Source: UBA2227 sp036677505
Lineage (GTDB): Bacteria; Bacillota_I; Bacilli_A; Erysipelotrichales; Erysipelotrichaceae
Assembly: GCA_036677505.1 (NCBI GenBank)
Contig: JAVBWK010000021.1
Location: 1 to 64,000 of the forward strand
Direction: 5' to 3'
DNA: 64,000 nucleotides
Both the position numbers and the translations under genes were made by a program. Within the stretch, counting starts at the first letter, position 1. Every line of letters begins with the position of its first letter. Positions 1-7,254 of the stretch are shown here, piece after piece. Below the pieces are notes generated by a model that was not told the origin of the DNA, searched no databases, and saw nothing but the letters and a program-made list of their open reading frames with translations.

Positions 1-1
1 C

Positions 2-55
2 CACAAGGGCTTTGGACTGGTTGCTTCGGATTTGATGGCCATGTTTTCGGATTAA
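2..55 (+). CDS. C-terminal end of an unidentified protein (5' truncated)
   Basis: The first 54 bases read in frame 2 as 17 codons ending Met-Phe-Ser-Asp and then TAA at 53-55. The composition (Gly, Phe, Leu, Ala, Met) looks like a real protein tail and no other frame is open towards a plausible end. The body of the gene lies outside the window, so no function is assigned. Confidence 0.35.
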   Translation, partial: HKGFGLVASDLMAMFSD

Positions 56-148
56 TTTAGTAATCAAAGGCCGGATTGGGCTTACCTAACGTTTACACAA
101 AATTCTTGACACTACCTTATTTTGTTTAATCAAACACCATAAAGTGAT

Positions 149-178
149 TTGATAAGTATGATAAACTGATTATATAAT
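149..178 (+). promoter_or_regulatory. Putative promoter of the SDR gene
   Basis: A TTGATA -35-like hexamer at 149-154 and a perfect TATAAT -10 at 173-178 are separated by 18 bases. The predicted transcript would start near 185 and carry a leader of about 95 bases before the SDR gene. Confidence 0.5.
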
Positions 179-194
179 TGTCGATTCATATGTT

Positions 195-224
195 CAAGAT
201 GGGCATGGAATTTGCCCGTACTTG
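195..224 (+). promoter_or_regulatory. Hairpin in the SDR gene 5' leader
   Basis: CAAG (195-198) pairs with CTTG (221-224), and GGGCA (201-205) pairs with TGCCC (213-217), giving an imperfect hairpin with a 7-base loop. No U-tract follows, so it is not an intrinsic terminator. A regulatory or mRNA-stability role is possible but unproven. Confidence 0.3.
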
Positions 225-278
225 TGAGATATGGTACGATATTAACAATATAAGATTATAAACAATAAGGAGAACATT

Positions 279-1082
279 ATGCAAATCCATGACAAAGTTT
301 TTGTTGTTACCGGAGGCGGTAACGGCATCGGACGGGCCGTCGTTTTGACACTGTTAGAAAAAGGGGCGAAGGTTGTTGCGGTCGATCTCAATCCAATGTC
401 CTTGAAAGACACGTTGGACCTTGCCGTGGATTATCAAGACAAACTAAAACTCTATACCGCCAACATCAGTAAGCGTGATGAAGTCGAAAAAATCCCTCAG
501 TTTGCTACTGAGCAGTTTGGTTTTGTGGATGGAATCATTAATGTGGCCGGAATCATCCAGCCGTTTGTCAAAGTCAATGAACTGGATTATGACCGTATCG
601 AACGAGTATTCAATGTCAATTTTTATGGAACGCTTTATATGTGCAAAGCTTTCATTCCGCATTTGCTCACCCGTCCGGAAGCGCACATTCTGAATGTTTC
701 GAGTATGGGCGGTTTTGTGCCTGTGCCCGGACAGACGATTTACGGAGCTTCGAAAGCTGCGGTCAAACTGCTTACCGAAGGATTGAAGTCTGAGCTGATG
801 GATACCAACATCGGTGTGACTGTCGTGTTCCCCGGTGGGGTTTCGACAGAAATCACGAAGAATTCCGGAGTTGAGACGAAATTCACCACACCTCAGGACA
901 CCTCAAAAATCAAAGTGCTTACACCTCAGGAAGCTGCCGATATCATTGTCAATGCCATTGAGAACAATCTATATCATGTGTATGCGGGCAGTGACTCTAA
1001 GATGCTGAACTTTATGAATCGTCTGAGTCCTAAACGTGCTGCACTGATGATTGCGGAACAGCTGAAATCACTGATCGGATAA
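279..1082 (+). CDS. SDR-family NAD(P)-dependent oxidoreductase
   Basis: A 267-residue classical short-chain dehydrogenase/reductase, the usual length for the family. Visible landmarks are the dinucleotide-binding glycine motif TGGGNGIG near residue 11, an acidic residue after the second beta strand (AVDL), the NVAG structural motif, a catalytic Ser in the NVSSMGG stretch, and the YGASK catalytic Tyr/Lys pair. The enzyme should interconvert an alcohol and a ketone or aldehyde using NAD(P)H in the cytoplasm; the substrate cannot be read from sequence. AAGGAG precedes the ATG at a normal distance. It is a single-gene unit facing a convergent gene pair. Confidence 0.9.
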   Translation: MQIHDKVFVVTGGGNGIGRAVVLTLLEKGAKVVAVDLNPMSLKDTLDLAVDYQDKLKLYTANISKRDEVEKIPQFATEQFGFVDGIINVAGIIQPFVKVNELDYDRIERVFNVNFYGTLYMCKAFIPHLLTRPEAHILNVSSMGGFVPVPGQTIYGASKAAVKLLTEGLKSELMDTNIGVTVVFPGGVSTEITKNSGVETKFTTPQDTSKIKVLTPQEAADIIVNAIENNLYHVYAGSDSKMLNFMNRLSPKRAALMIAEQLKSLIG

Positions 1083-1109
1083 AAAAGAGCGTCCATTACC
1101 GGACGCTCT
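1081..1109 (-). terminator. Rho-independent terminator of the AHSA1/VOC pair
   Basis: A perfect 9-bp stem AGAGCGTCC (1086-1094) / GGACGCTCT (1101-1109) is followed on the minus strand by six U residues (1081-1086). The stop codon of the upstream minus-strand gene lies in the loop. Confidence 0.8.
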
Positions 1110-1515
1110 CTGTGTATTTCTTAAAGTTATCAAGAATGGCCTGCCATCCTTGTCGCTGAAGCTCTTCACTGTTCTCATCTTCGATTTCAAAGGTTTCACG
1201 AATTAAAACCCCATGATCGACTCTTTCGAACTCCACAATGACCATACGATCATCATCCAGTCTGGTGATGATTTTTTTATGATCATCAATCTCCACAAAC
1301 TCGCCGCTGAAATCAAAGGAGAAACTTCCGTCTTTTGCGTCCATGGTATAGACAAACCGTCCGCCGATGCGCAGGTCATTGGTGGCTTTCGGTGTGTGCC
1401 AGTCATCTGAAGCAAAGTTCCATCCCATAACATGTTCGGGTGTGACCCAACAGGTCCAGACGTGGTCTATCGGTGCATGTACCCATGTCTTCACTTCAAC
1501 AGTGGTTCTTTTCAT
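1096..1515 (-). CDS. SRPBCC/AHSA1-family protein
   Basis: A 139-residue protein of the START/SRPBCC fold, AHSA1-like (activator of Hsp90 ATPase homologue) branch. Typical signs are the N-terminal VxAPxxxVW segment, a central GGRFVYTMDAKDG segment, a FSGEFVEIDDHK beta hairpin, and a C-terminal helix with QGWQAILDNF. The longest frame runs into the upstream gene; the start at 1515 is chosen because AAAGGTGA sits just upstream and it falls one base after the neighbour's stop. Bacterial members often co-occur with VOC proteins, as here, and are thought to bind small hydrophobic ligands. The specific role is unknown. Confidence 0.85.
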   Translation of the reverse strand: MKRTTVEVKTWVHAPIDHVWTCWVTPEHVMGWNFASDDWHTPKATNDLRIGGRFVYTMDAKDGSFSFDFSGEFVEIDDHKKIITRLDDDRMVIVEFERVDHGVLIRETFEIEDENSEELQRQGWQAILDNFKKYTESVR

Positions 1516-1516
1516 C

Positions 1517-2401
1517 TCATTCACCTTTTCTTGCCCTCTCCAACTGTGCCAAATCAAATTTTTTCATCTCAAGAAATGCTTCGGTCACCCGTTTCTTCTC
1601 ATCCTCAGTACCATGAAACAATATGTAATCCCAATCATCGGAAGCGACTTGCCACGACACTCCGAAGCGGTCTTTACACCAACCGCACTGCTCGGCTTCA
1701 GGAAAATGCGAAAGTTTCTCCCAATAATAATCTATTTCTTTCTGATCTTTACATAAGACCATAAAGGAGAACGCTTCATTGAAATCAAAGTCAGCATCAT
1801 AGCCATGATCCATCGCTGAAAACTGCTGGCCGTTGATATTAAAATTGAGATATTTCACTTTGGCTTGCTTCACTTGAGTTTCGCCTGGCTCATAGTATTG
1901 AAGCATGTTCAGTTTGCTATCAGCAAATACTTCCATATAGTATCGGGCAGCTTCTTCGCTCAGCCCGCTGTGATCTTTGCTGAAGAGGAAACTGATGATG
2001 ATTTTTTGAGTGATATCGCCGGGTCGTAACAGCATCAGTTGCCAGGACAGTCCGTAACGATCTTCAATCCATCCGTACAGCGGACAGAAAGGATAGTTAT
2101 CTAGTGGCATCAGCGCTTTTCCGCCTTCACTGAGCTTGTCCCACGTGTCTCGCAGTTGTTGTTCGTCATCAAAAGCAACGGTCAGCGAAATGGAGGGGTT
2201 GAATTTAAAATAGGGTCCGGCACTGATGGCTGTAAACGGCTGCCCGGCCAAGGTGAAAGTTACGAAGTCGCAGTCGCCGGAAGGCGTATCTTCGATCACC
2301 GTCACATCGTCGATGTGAGAGTCTTTGAATAAACTGACATAGAAGGTTGCGGCTTCAACGGCTTGAGTGTCATACCAGAGATGAGGGATGATTTTGTTCA
2401 T
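1517..2401 (-). CDS. Tandem VOC (PhnB/3-demethylubiquinone methyltransferase-like) protein
   Basis: A 294-residue protein containing two related VOC (vicinal oxygen chelate, glyoxalase-fold) modules of about 130 residues each. The first begins at the start codon (IPHLWYDTQAVEAATFY) and contains the CPLYGWIEDRYGLSWQ strand; the second begins near residue 130 (ISFLFSKDHSGLSEEAARYY) and contains an equivalent WCKDRFGVSWQ strand. The start at 2401 is preferred over an upstream ATG because AAAGGA lies just before it and the VOC fold starts there. It is coupled to the AHSA1-like gene with one base between stop and start. Catalytic function cannot be predicted; many relatives are resistance- or stress-associated binding proteins. 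Confidence 0.88.
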   Translation of the reverse strand: MNKIIPHLWYDTQAVEAATFYVSLFKDSHIDDVTVIEDTPSGDCDFVTFTLAGQPFTAISAGPYFKFNPSISLTVAFDDEQQLRDTWDKLSEGGKALMPLDNYPFCPLYGWIEDRYGLSWQLMLLRPGDITQKIIISFLFSKDHSGLSEEAARYYMEVFADSKLNMLQYYEPGETQVKQAKVKYLNFNINGQQFSAMDHGYDADFDFNEAFSFMVLCKDQKEIDYYWEKLSHFPEAEQCGWCKDRFGVSWQVASDDWDYILFHGTEDEKKRVTEAFLEMKKFDLAQLERARKGE

Positions 2402-2495
2402 AAGGGTCCTTTCAAGAACATCATCTGACATATGGTTTTGCGGTGCAAATACATTATGGCACGCCATGATGATCATGTTCTTATCGTTTTATATG

Positions 2496-2501
2496 ATTAT
2501 A
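2496..2501 (-). promoter_or_regulatory. Putative -10 box for the VOC/AHSA1 pair
   Basis: A perfect TATAAT is read on the minus strand, about 95 bases upstream of the VOC start. No convincing -35 hexamer is seen, so support is modest. Confidence 0.3.
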
Positions 2502-2610
2502 GTACTTTTATGTCTTTGTTTAAAAACAAATGACTCATCAAACCTGACTTATGCAGATTATCAGTATTCTGTGTCAGTTAAATGATTTTTCATGCAAATT
2601 TCAGTAAGAG

Positions 2611-2619
2611 TGCTATAAT
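2611..2619 (+). promoter_or_regulatory. Extended -10 promoter of the LtaS-like gene
   Basis: TGCTATAAT forms an extended -10 element (TGn plus a perfect TATAAT) 29 bases before the start codon. The -35 region is poor, as is common with extended -10 promoters. Confidence 0.5.
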
Positions 2620-2647
2620 AATACCGTATTCGGTAGAGGTGTGAAAA

Positions 2648-4615
2648 ATGTTTGTCCGTAAAACTCATAACATTCGGACAGACGGATTGTCTGTCTCTCA
2701 TACAGGATTGACCATAGTGCGAATCGGGGTATATTCGCTGATCTTGGGGCTCATTCTTGAAATACTGCACCGTCAGTCTCTGACGGCAGTTTTTGCGTTT
2801 GCATTCTCAAAGCCGATGGTTTTCTTATATAATCAGCTGATCATCTTCGCAACTTTGTCTGTGTCACTTTTCTTCAAACGCAAACATTTTGCCTTTGGAA
2901 TCATTGCATTTACCTGGTTTGTCTTGGGAGTCAGTAACCTGATCATCCAGTTCTTCCGTCGGACACCGTTATCTTCCGATGATTTTCTGATGATTGCCAA
3001 TTTACTGAATATCATCACGATTTATCTTTCTCCGCTTCAGATCGTATGTATACTGGTTGCGGTAAGCATAAGTTTAATCATCATTATCAAAGCCTGGAAA
3101 AAGTCGGTTAAGATGGATGTGATCCTGCGCAAAGCAGTCATTACCTTATCCGCGACTTTTCTTTTGTTATATGCCATACCAACCATTTCGCCTTCTGTTC
3201 AGGCTTTCTATAATACCAATGGCAATCTCGTTGAAATCTATGATGAGTTTGGCTTTGTGTACAGTTTCGTTAACAGTCTGATCGATAAGGGCATTGAAGA
3301 ACCTGAAATTTATACCGAATCCGCAATTAAGAACATTGTGAAATACCTGATGCGCGACAGTCATCAGGCAATCAGGGCCAATGTGATTTTTGTTCAGTTG
3401 GAATCATTTTTTGATGTTACGCGAATCTCGGGGGTCAGTTATTCGTCGAATCCGATTCCTAATTTCACCGCCCTGAAACAGCAGTATACTTCGGGTCTGC
3501 TGGCTGTTCCGACGTTGGGCGGCGGCACGGCCAACACCGAATTTGAGATTATCACCGGAATGAGTCTGGACTTCTTCGGCACCGGAGAATATCCGTATAA
3601 AGGAGTTCTGTTGGAAGAAACGGCGGAGAGCATGGCGTACAATCTGAAGAAACTGGGATACCACGCTTCGATTTTGCACAACAACAGCGGCAACTTCTAC
3701 GGTCGTCATAAAGTGTTTGCGAATTTGGGATTTGATGCGTTCAGTACGTTGGAAACCATGCGCAATGTTGAATTTAATGATATGGGCTGGGCCAAGGATC
3801 TGGTGCTGGTCGATGAAATTATGGAAGCGATGAATCAGAGCGAAGAGCCGGATTTGGTATATACCATTGCGGTTCAGTCGCATGGGGATTATCCCAGAGA
3901 GGAAAATCCGGAATACCCGTTTAAGGTGTTTGGGGTAAGAAATAAGACGGATAAAAATCAGTTGGAATACTATCTGAGTCAGATTCATGAGTCCGATGCG
4001 ATCATTCCGCTGATCATTGAAAAAGTTGAGCAGACCGGTGAGCCGACGGTCATCGTGTTTTTCGGAGATCATTTGCCGGGGTTGGTATTCGAGGATTTTA
4101 TCTATGGAAATCGCAATACATCGGATTATGTGATTTGGGATAATATCGGATTGCAAAAGCAGAATAAGGATGTTGAGACGTATCAGTTGGGAGCTTTTGT
4201 ATTCGGTCAGCTGAACATTCATGAGGGATTATTTACTCAGGTTCATCAGTTTGAATCTGAGAATGCAAATTACGATTTGATCATGCATCTGTTACAGTAC
4301 GATCTGCTCTATGGCGAGAAGTATGCGTACAATCAGATGGGGTCATATCAACCAACAAAACTTCAGATTGGATTTAGGGTCCAGCAAATAAAACAGGCGA
4401 ATATTTCCCATGAAAAAGTCATCGTTACCGGATCAAACTTTACGAAGTACAGCAAGATTATGGTGGGAGATTCCATCATCGATACGCAATACATCAGTTC
4501 GACGATATTGGTGGCTTCCAGCGATGATATCTTGGAAGGAAGCAGTGTTGCTGTGGGCATTGTCAGTGCAAACAATGAGGTCATCAGTAAAACCGGCAGC
4601 ATTAAGGTCAAATAA
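2648..4615 (+). CDS. LtaS-like membrane phosphoglycerol transferase with C-terminal TIG-like domain
   Basis: A 655-residue alkaline-phosphatase-superfamily enzyme of the lipoteichoic acid synthase type. About five membrane segments (roughly residues 22-40, 58-76, 83-103, 125-148, 162-180) precede an extracellular sulfatase-fold domain. Visible active-site elements are the metal-binding Glu in LESFF near 252, the nucleophile Thr in GGGTANTEFE near 294, and FFGDHLPG near 475. The last 85 residues, starting near KVIVTGSNFTKYSKI, resemble an IPT/TIG immunoglobulin-like repeat, which canonical LtaS lacks. Expected role: transfer of glycerol phosphate from phosphatidylglycerol to a cell-surface glycolipid or polymer. 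GAGGTG precedes the ATG. It is monocistronic. Confidence 0.85.
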   Translation: MFVRKTHNIRTDGLSVSHTGLTIVRIGVYSLILGLILEILHRQSLTAVFAFAFSKPMVFLYNQLIIFATLSVSLFFKRKHFAFGIIAFTWFVLGVSNLIIQFFRRTPLSSDDFLMIANLLNIITIYLSPLQIVCILVAVSISLIIIIKAWKKSVKMDVILRKAVITLSATFLLLYAIPTISPSVQAFYNTNGNLVEIYDEFGFVYSFVNSLIDKGIEEPEIYTESAIKNIVKYLMRDSHQAIRANVIFVQLESFFDVTRISGVSYSSNPIPNFTALKQQYTSGLLAVPTLGGGTANTEFEIITGMSLDFFGTGEYPYKGVLLEETAESMAYNLKKLGYHASILHNNSGNFYGRHKVFANLGFDAFSTLETMRNVEFNDMGWAKDLVLVDEIMEAMNQSEEPDLVYTIAVQSHGDYPREENPEYPFKVFGVRNKTDKNQLEYYLSQIHESDAIIPLIIEKVEQTGEPTVIVFFGDHLPGLVFEDFIYGNRNTSDYVIWDNIGLQKQNKDVETYQLGAFVFGQLNIHEGLFTQVHQFESENANYDLIMHLLQYDLLYGEKYAYNQMGSYQPTKLQIGFRVQQIKQANISHEKVIVTGSNFTKYSKIMVGDSIIDTQYISSTILVASSDDILEGSSVAVGIVSANNEVISKTGSIKVK

Positions 4616-4616
4616 C

Positions 4617-4641
4617 AAAGCGAGATGAACTCTCGCTTTTT
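4617..4641 (+). terminator. Intrinsic terminator of the LtaS-like gene
   Basis: AAAGCGAGA and TCTCGCTTT form a 9-bp stem with a 5-base loop followed by a T-run. It lies between two convergent genes and could serve both strands. Confidence 0.8.
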
Positions 4642-4664
4642 CAATGCTGATATTTTTTTGTTTT

Positions 4665-5030
4665 CTATAGTTTCAAGGTTTTTGCCATGGCATCAATCAT
4701 AGCTTCGGTTACGATATGTTCCATCCGGCAGGCATTTTCTTCTGCTTCCTCAGAGTCCAAATGTAGAATGTTACTTAAATATGCTTCGATGATTTCATGT
4801 CGATGAAGGATGGCTTGTGCCAGAATGTTTCCCTTTTCGGTTAAAATAACGGGTCCATATCCCTCTTTTTCGATCAGACCTCGACTTTTGAGTACATCGG
4901 TTGCTTTGGTTACACTGGGCTTCGTGACTTTCAGTGCTCTCGATATATCTGTAATATGAACATGTCCATGCTCTTGTTCTAACAGGTAGATGGTTTTGAT
5001 ATACATTTCGGATGAGTCTTGATATTTCAT
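4665..5030 (-). CDS. MntR/DtxR-family metal-dependent transcriptional regulator
   Basis: A 121-residue short DtxR-family regulator, MntR-like because it has no C-terminal SH3 domain. The N-terminal winged helix (YIKTIYLLEQEHG ... VTKPSVTKATDVLKSRGLI) is followed by the metal-binding dimerisation helices with HRHEIIEAYLSNIL, EENACRMEH and a final MIDAMAK helix. His, Glu and Cys positions match Mn/Fe ligands of the family. The start at 5030 follows a GAGG site; the longer frame has no such site. Expected role: metal-responsive repression of manganese or iron uptake. No transporter target lies nearby. Confidence 0.88.
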   Translation of the reverse strand: MKYQDSSEMYIKTIYLLEQEHGHVHITDISRALKVTKPSVTKATDVLKSRGLIEKEGYGPVILTEKGNILAQAILHRHEIIEAYLSNILHLDSEEAEENACRMEHIVTEAMIDAMAKTLKL

Positions 5031-5202
5031 ATATAACCTCCGGATAACAATTTCAGTATACCCCTGCGTCATAACAAAATCAAGATGCTATGCTATCCAT
5101 CTGCTGTGCATGATTATAAGTCGGATCAGATAACCTGTCTTCTCTGTCATATGATATTTGTACCTGGCTAAGACAGATCGATAATAAATCAAAAATGCAT
5201 GA

Positions 5203-5239
5203 AAAAGCTCATGGCTTCTTGTGGATATCATGAGCTTTT
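5203..5239 (-). terminator. Intrinsic terminator after the DUF6273-like lipoprotein
   Basis: An 11-bp perfect stem AAAAGCTCATG (5203-5213) / CATGAGCTTTT (5229-5239) with a 15-base loop, ending in U residues on the minus strand just after the lipoprotein stop. Confidence 0.7.
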
Positions 5240-5248
5240 CAATTATCA

Positions 5249-6097
5249 TTAATACTTTATTTCGAATACACCTTGCTCGTTCGCTTCTTTGCTTACTTTG
5301 ACCCCGGAGCCGACATTCACTACAGCACGGACTCCGACACTGTTAAAATCTGCGAAGTTACTGACATAAATGCCGCTTGTAGATACCATTCCAACCGGAC
5401 GGTATCCGGCTGAGTAAGGTGAACGGGTCCAGTAATCCCGTTCCCAAGATTCACCCAATATTTTGGCACGCAACCGTATATAGTCCGCACCGACGAAGTA
5501 CTCATAGGGTTTACCGATTTCATAGGTTCCTTCATGATCGGTGGCTCCCAGTTCAGTGTGTGACGGTATAAAGACATTGTCGGTAGTCACATAGGATTTG
5601 CCGGTATCGTATTCTTTGTTTTCAACCTGTGTCGCGAGGACGATCCCCTTGAAATCAGCAGAGAACGCGTTATAGAAACCTTCTCCCTGATGAAATCCGG
5701 TGGAGTTTAGCCATGGGCGAAGACCTCCGGGTCTGGTTTCACCGCTTTGATTCCATTGGTTCTTTCCTGCCAGCAGTCCGCTGTCAATGGTGGAGGAATC
5801 ATAGGCATAGAATCCAAGCAGGTTCTCGGTCATCAATGTGACAGTCCCGGCTTCATAGTGATCTTTTGCGACAACGATCCAGACGACCGACTCGGTTTTC
5901 TCGCTGGTACCATAATTACTATAGCCATAGCCGTGACGGAATTCCCATGTCCATCCGGTATCGACGATGCGATCGCCGATGTTTAGTTCACTGAGGTTTT
6001 TGGTGTTGGCGTTGTTGTTTCCTCCACTACCAGAAGAACAACCCGCAACTAAAAGGATGATGATTAACGCCTTAATCCATACATAATGATGTTTCAT
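5249..6097 (-). CDS. Secreted lipoprotein with DUF6273-like domain
   Basis: A 282-residue lipoprotein. A short basic N-terminus and hydrophobic core lead to the lipobox LLVAGC, followed by a Ser/Gly/Asn linker. The mature part shows the pattern of the DUF6273 family: VVWIVVAKD, LLGFYAYD, LRPWLNS, a YWTRSPYSAG motif and a terminal GVRAVVNV strand. Such domains occur in surface proteins of gut Firmicutes; their ligand is unknown. The start at 6097 is chosen because GGAGAC lies directly upstream. It appears monocistronic, with its own terminator. Confidence 0.8.
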   Translation of the reverse strand: MKHHYVWIKALIIILLVAGCSSGSGGNNNANTKNLSELNIGDRIVDTGWTWEFRHGYGYSNYGTSEKTESVVWIVVAKDHYEAGTVTLMTENLLGFYAYDSSTIDSGLLAGKNQWNQSGETRPGGLRPWLNSTGFHQGEGFYNAFSADFKGIVLATQVENKEYDTGKSYVTTDNVFIPSHTELGATDHEGTYEIGKPYEYFVGADYIRLRAKILGESWERDYWTRSPYSAGYRPVGMVSTSGIYVSNFADFNSVGVRAVVNVGSGVKVSKEANEQGVFEIKY

Positions 6098-6247
6098 GAT
6101 GTCTCCTCTCATTCGATGAGTTTATTTTACCACCATTGAACAAAATATCACAAGACTTTTTGTCACAATTTGTCATTAATGATAATATTTCATGATAATC
6201 AGGATTTCTACTTGATTACCTTTATTGGTCAACAACTTTCGAGATTT

Positions 6248-7051
6248 TTACCAGTATCCCTTGTAATCAAATCTTCCGTAATAATAAACAGTTTCTATAA
6301 CTTCACGGATGGTTTCTCTGGGGAAAGATCTCTCAAACTCAATAACTAACTGATCGCAATCAATGAGGTCATGATAAAAACCAAAGCGGAACAGCATGGT
6401 CAGAAGATCAGAATTGTAGTAACTCTTATGATTCTTGAGGTAAGTCAGATAGCTTAGTATGTATCGGTATGCCATCGGACAAGCCATCAAACCGATACCA
6501 ATCAGAAATGACAAAAACTCATATTTGCCGGTATTCTCAATTATTTCTACGGTTCGTTTGAAATTTTTAAAACCAAAGTAGTTGCATTGATTCATCTGTG
6601 AGAGCAGATATTCCAGTTCGTACTTATCGATTACATCCACCTTTTCAAATTGATATCCATCCTCATGATCCAGTAAAATCCATCGTCCATATTCCAATAC
6701 ATCATATGCTCCTGTAATGACAGTATCGTCATTTATATTCAGAAACAGACAATCTGAATCATCGATGGCAACATGGTAGTTTTTCTTGATTCTGAAAATA
6801 TCTTCGATGAAACTGATACACTGCGCCCGATTACTCTTTATTGCCACGTAGTTTCCGAATCGGTCTATATGCCCGGACTCGATGGTATTCCGATAGTAAT
6901 GAAGAACAGCTCCCAAATTTTCGTCCGTCGTTTTAATTATCAGTACCAAACACCACATATCCGAACCGATAAATCTCATCCAGTCAAATAAATTAAAAAC
7001 GGTTTGAAAAGAGGACCACTCATTTCTGGCTTTACTGATTAAATCATCCAT
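6248..7051 (-). CDS. Hypothetical protein
   Basis: A 267-residue protein not recognised as a member of a known family. It is rich in aromatic residues and acidic patches, has no signal peptide, and contains one moderately hydrophobic stretch (FLSFLIGIGLMACPMAYRYIL, around residues 185-205) that could be a buried helix. AAAGGAG lies before the ATG at 7051, so that start is preferred to one 18 codons upstream. It follows the AAA+ ATPase gene on the same strand after about 200 bases and may belong to the same functional cluster. Confidence 0.65.
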   Translation of the reverse strand: MDDLISKARNEWSSFQTVFNLFDWMRFIGSDMWCLVLIIKTTDENLGAVLHYYRNTIESGHIDRFGNYVAIKSNRAQCISFIEDIFRIKKNYHVAIDDSDCLFLNINDDTVITGAYDVLEYGRWILLDHEDGYQFEKVDVIDKYELEYLLSQMNQCNYFGFKNFKRTVEIIENTGKYEFLSFLIGIGLMACPMAYRYILSYLTYLKNHKSYYNSDLLTMLFRFGFYHDLIDCDQLVIEFERSFPRETIREVIETVYYYGRFDYKGYW

Positions 7052-7254
7052 GATATTTTGCTCCTTTGACTTTCCAGAATTATAAACCCAATTTGGCAAA
7101 TTCACGGAAAAATCTGGATGAAAATATCAAATAATGATGCTATTAGGGATTAATCAATCTTTACCAGGGATTAGTGGGTAAATAGTGTCTCAGCAGACAG
7201 TCGTTCCATATCTAAGTAACTGAACTCAACAAAGAAAAGCGTTGTGTTTATGTT

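Noticed and set aside
106..130. TTGACA at 106-111 as the SDR promoter -35
   Set aside because: The nearest -10-like sequence (TTTAAT at 125-130) is only 13 bases away, too short; the TTGATA/TATAAT pair downstream fits better.
3404..4222. A 272-codon minus-strand frame within the LtaS-like gene
   Set aside because: It is antisense to a well-supported gene with clear catalytic motifs, has no ribosome binding site and its translation is rich in Arg/Ile/His runs typical of shadow frames.
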